8,685 nucleotides of DNA from Xanthobacteraceae bacterium (lineage in GTDB: Bacteria; Pseudomonadota; Alphaproteobacteria; Rhizobiales; Xanthobacteraceae): contig JASHSY010000176.1 of assembly GCA_030040825.1 (NCBI GenBank), positions 1 through 8,685 of the forward strand. Direction: 5' to 3'. The notes beneath the pieces are model-generated. The model ran no database searches. It saw only the letters and a program-made list of their open reading frames with translations, and was not told where the DNA came from. The translations under genes and the position numbers were made by a program. How positions within the stretch are numbered: the stretch's first letter is position 1; each line of letters opens with the position of its first letter. Of this stretch, positions 6,459 to 8,685 are shown piece by piece.

Positions 6459-6878
6459 GTGAAAATATTATTGATAGCAATGGCGGCGCTGGGCATTTCG
6501 ACAGCAACAGAAGCTTCAGCGCAGGTGGCAAATCTTTCCGGTTCGTATCAATGCGTACAGAATTGCATAGGGTCGAATCCGGCATCTGTTGCCCAGTTTG
6601 GATGGAATTTGAATCTGGTAAATGAGAATGGCGAGCCGTCCAGAGCGTGGGTTGACTGGCCAGGCCATATCTGGGTGGACACTTGGAATGAGGGCGCGGT
6701 CTATACCCCGGACGGCATGACGATTCAGTTCGATCGGGGGAGCGTATGGCAGCGCATCGTCGCGCAAATGGAACAGCCGGCGGACATGATCGCCTATTGT
6801 GCGCGAAGATTTAAGTCTTACGATCCGCAGGCTCGCACTTACCTTGGCTACGATGGCGCGCGTCATCCGTGTCCATGA
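6459..6878 (+). CDS. Small secreted protein of unknown function with four cysteines
   Basis: I do not recognise a named family. The 139-residue product starts with a signal peptide: K2, a hydrophobic core LLIAMAALGIS, then ATEASA before Q22, which fits a signal peptidase I site, giving a mature periplasmic or secreted protein of about 118 residues. The mature part begins LSGSYQCVQNC and has cysteines at 32, 36, 114 and 138 that could form two disulfides. It is rich in Trp and Tyr (GWNLNLVNENGEPSRAWVDW, GHIWVDTWNEG, GSVWQR), suggesting a compact beta-rich domain, perhaps a lipocalin- or binding-like sandwich; that is a guess. GTG is chosen over other starts because of GAGGAG 8 bases upstream and the signal peptide. 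Early codons are AT-rich compared with the neighbours. A perfect FNR/FixK-type box about 81 bases upstream suggests induction at low oxygen. The gene is convergent with mltB across 74 bases. Confidence 0.8.
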   Translation: MKILLIAMAALGISTATEASAQVANLSGSYQCVQNCIGSNPASVAQFGWNLNLVNENGEPSRAWVDWPGHIWVDTWNEGAVYTPDGMTIQFDRGSVWQRIVAQMEQPADMIAYCARRFKSYDPQARTYLGYDGARHPCP

Positions 6879-6952
6879 GGGCTTAAGGATTTGGACGTGG
6901 CATCGGTAGGCGTTTCGTTGCAGCTCCCGGGTTGCTGGCGGATCGAACCGGA

Positions 6953-8170
6953 TCACGAACCCTGACGCAAACGGGCCAAAAGCCTGACGCCGGCGTAACC
7001 ATCGGCCGGCTCGATGCCGGCCCGGCGCTGATAGTCGCGCACCGCCAGCGTCGTGCGAAGTCCGACCCGGCCGTCAGCGCCGCCGGTATCGAAGCCAAGC
7101 GCGGTCAGCCGGTGTTGGATTTCTTCAATCTCCGCCAACGTCGGGTTAGGTTCGCTGCCGGGAAATTTTTGCGCGAAAGGGGCGCCGCCGACGCAGAGGT
7201 CGCCGAGATAGCAAAGCGCCAACGCATAAGTCGTCGAGGGGTTGTAGCTCTTGGCGGCGAAAAAATTCGGACCAATCAGGAAGGCAGGACCGCCCGGCAC
7301 CGGCACCCATAATCGTGCGGTAGCCTCGGGCTGTGGAAAGGCCTCGCCGTCGGCGCGGGTAATGCCGCGCTTTTGCCACTCGGCGTAGCTGCGCGAACCG
7401 TGCGCCTTTTCCGCGGCGCGCACTTCGTAGCCCCAATGTTCGCCGCGCCGATAACCGCCGCGCTCAACAAAATAACGCGCGGTCGAGGCGAGCGCGTCAT
7501 CTGGCGGACCATAGGGCGAGATTTTGCCGTCGTTGTTGTAGTCGATGCCGACATGCAGCCAGACTTCCGGCATCCACTGCGTATGTCCCATGGCGCCGGC
7601 CCACGAGCCGATCATCTGCGGTGGCGTGCTCCAGCCGTTTTGCACGATCAACAGTGCGTTGATCAGCTCCTTTTCCCAGTAGGCGCGGCGGCGCGGCTCC
7701 GCCCAAGCAAGCGTCGCCAGCGACGGGATCACCGGACGCATGTGGTTTTTCTCGACCACCGGGTCGCCGAAGGCCGACTCGATGCCCCACACCCCGAGCA
7801 TGAAAGATGGCGCGACGCCAAAATCTTTTTCGATCCTGGCAAATAGCGGCGCATATTGCTTCGCCTTTTCTTTGCCGGCAGCGACCTTCCAGTCGGAGGT
7901 GGCGCGGTTGAGATATTGCCAGAGCTGGACGGTGAATTCGGGCTGATTACGGATCGCGTCGAGGCCGGTCGTATCTGGCTCAACTGCGCTCATTACGCGC
8001 GTGTAGGTCTCCGGTGCGATGCCGTGGGCGATCGCTCTTGGCTGGAACGCCTCGATCCATTGCGCGAACGATGTGCGGCTGGCCGATGCGCTTGCCGGTC
8101 TCCACACCAGCAGTCCAGCACACGCGCCGACGATGGCCTTTAATGAATCGCGTCGCGCAACGTTCGGCAC
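6953..8170 (-). CDS. mltB: MltB-type lytic murein transglycosylase
   Basis: From GTG 8170 the protein has 405 residues. It cuts the glycan strands of peptidoglycan between N-acetylmuramic acid and N-acetylglucosamine, leaving 1,6-anhydro ends, in the periplasm. RRDSLK at 6-11 followed by a hydrophobic stretch and ASASA looks like a twin-arginine signal. The SLT_2 catalytic domain spans roughly 33-335, with the expected acid E131 in GVWGIESAFG, then SLATLAW (150-156), AGAMGHTQWMP (191-201) and GIDYNNDGKISPYG (208-221), the last resembling the calcium loop of the family. A peptidoglycan-binding domain with EIQHRLTALGFDTGGADGRVG follows from about 345 to the end. The start is uncertain: GTG 8200 and ATG 8245 are in frame, but the stretch upstream of 8170 has the codon pattern of the M23 frame. 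The gene lies downstream of the M23 peptidase gene on the same strand and overlaps its frame. Confidence 0.9.
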   Translation of the reverse strand: MPNVARRDSLKAIVGACAGLLVWRPASASASRTSFAQWIEAFQPRAIAHGIAPETYTRVMSAVEPDTTGLDAIRNQPEFTVQLWQYLNRATSDWKVAAGKEKAKQYAPLFARIEKDFGVAPSFMLGVWGIESAFGDPVVEKNHMRPVIPSLATLAWAEPRRRAYWEKELINALLIVQNGWSTPPQMIGSWAGAMGHTQWMPEVWLHVGIDYNNDGKISPYGPPDDALASTARYFVERGGYRRGEHWGYEVRAAEKAHGSRSYAEWQKRGITRADGEAFPQPEATARLWVPVPGGPAFLIGPNFFAAKSYNPSTTYALALCYLGDLCVGGAPFAQKFPGSEPNPTLAEIEEIQHRLTALGFDTGGADGRVGLRTTLAVRDYQRRAGIEPADGYAGVRLLARLRQGS

Positions 8171-8685
8171 CGGCGGCGCGCTTGCTGGCTTTATTGTCAC
8201 TGCCGGTCTCGTTTTTCGCTGCGGGCTTTGTCGCCACCATAGCACCAGCCAGTGCCGGATTGGATGCAGCCGAGGTTTCGGGAGTGGGGGCGGCGGCTTC
8301 CGGCGCCGGGCCGACCGCGCGTCCGCGGCCGCCGATCAGCCGCTCATAAGAAGCGACTAACGTCATGTAAGGATTGACGAACAGCCAGCCCTGCGGCGTT
8401 GGGACCTGCATGTTGAAGTGCAAATGGTAGGACGTGCCGCCTTCGCGCGCGCCATAATCGCCGACCGGCCCCAGCAGATCGCCTTGCTTGACCGTGCGGC
8501 CGCTGACCAAGCCGGCCAAGTCGAGCATGTGCGGATTCATGTGCAGGTAGCGGAAGCGGATATGCTCACCTGGCGCGTTGGCGGTGAGGTAGAGCGCCTC
8601 GTCACCGGCGTTGCGCCAGACCATCCCATTACGCGCCGCGACGACCTGGTCCTGATAGGGCTCGCAGCGGTCGGCGTCCTCGTTG
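7980..8685 (-). CDS. M23-family (LytM-type) peptidase, 3' part
   Basis: The gene enters from beyond the right edge; 234 residues are visible. The first 107 or so are the end of a LytM/M23 zinc metallopeptidase domain: VVAARNGMVW, then IRFRYLHM (H48), TVKQGDLLGPVGDYG, and SYHLHFNMQ with the zinc-ligand pair H87-x-H89, followed by GWLFVNPYMTLVASYERL. The earlier HxxxD ligands must lie off the window. Such enzymes cut peptidoglycan cross-bridges in the periplasm or act as degraded activators of amidases; which applies cannot be seen. After the domain comes an Ala/Pro/Lys-rich tail (about 120-165). From about 8165 on, the frame runs through mltB in another phase until TGA at 7982-7980, and residues there look like a shadow. 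The original end may have been near 8140, where the third frame stops. The two murein hydrolases probably share an operon. Confidence 0.78.
   Translation of the reverse strand, partial: NEDADRCEPYQDQVVAARNGMVWRNAGDEALYLTANAPGEHIRFRYLHMNPHMLDLAGLVSGRTVKQGDLLGPVGDYGAREGGTSYHLHFNMQVPTPQGWLFVNPYMTLVASYERLIGGRGRAVGPAPEAAAPTPETSAASNPALAGAMVATKPAAKNETGSDNKASKRAAGAERCATRFIKGHRRRVCWTAGVETGKRIGQPHIVRAMDRGVPAKSDRPRHRTGDLHARNERS

Noticed and set aside
6920..6936. Hairpin between the small secreted gene and mltB as a shared terminator
   Set aside because: Only a four-pair outer stem and a short CCCGGG core, with mismatches between them and no T-run.
7373..7846. Open + strand frame opposite mltB (157 codons)
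   Set aside because: The minus strand carries the complete MltB motifs; the plus reading is a shadow.
8116..8130. Lipobox (VGAC) in the MltB signal
   Set aside because: The cysteine comes too soon after the twin arginines, with only about five residues between, for a usual lipoprotein signal; a later cleavage after ASASA is more likely.
8171..8245. Starting mltB at ATG 8245
   Set aside because: This would put about 30 residues before the twin arginines. Third-position bases in this stretch favour the M23 frame, so GTG 8170 is preferred, although not proven.

Overview
The window is high-GC bacterial DNA. Its gene content and order (PLP aminotransferase, hom, glpX, recJ), its codon use and its mosaic intergenic palindrome suggest an alphaproteobacterium of the Hyphomicrobiales, near the Bradyrhizobium/Rhodopseudomonas/Xanthobacteraceae group. 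This placement is inferred from the sequence without a database search.

Left half, positions 1-4860, all + strand: a compact housekeeping cluster. It opens with the 3' part of a class I/II PLP-dependent aminotransferase (AlaC/LL-diaminopimelate aminotransferase-like). Homoserine dehydrogenase (hom), class II fructose-1,6-bisphosphatase (glpX) and the single-strand DNA exonuclease recJ follow. The first two fit amino-acid synthesis from aspartate, GlpX serves gluconeogenesis or the Calvin cycle, and RecJ serves DNA repair. Gaps of 38, 118 and 35 bases suggest at least partial co-transcription. A short perfect inverted repeat lies between glpX and recJ.

Middle, positions 4861-5245: a composite intergenic palindrome of about 106 bases starts directly after the recJ stop codon. 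Running into it from the other strand is a 58-residue HicB-family antitoxin-like gene. Its last residues and its stop codon lie inside the palindrome. No HicA toxin gene is visible beside it. A 114-base gap separates it from the next, divergent gene.

Right half, positions 5246-8685: a + strand protein with a substrate-binding-protein fold, of the NMT1/THI5 or 4,5-dihydroxyphthalate decarboxylase type and without a signal peptide. Next is an AT-rich gap of 223 bases that carries a perfect FNR/FixK-type box, followed by a GTG-started small secreted protein with four cysteines and unknown function. Convergent to these, on the - strand, are a murein hydrolase pair: the 3' part of an M23 (LytM) peptidase and, downstream of it, an MltB-type lytic transglycosylase with a twin-arginine-like signal. 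The two reading frames overlap by at least 191 bases.

Most of the window is ordinary chromosomal backbone, and I see no clearly new multi-gene system. The points most worth a second look are the predicted oxygen-responsive box before the small secreted protein, the toxin-less HicB-like gene ended by a repeat, and the overlap between the M23 and MltB genes.
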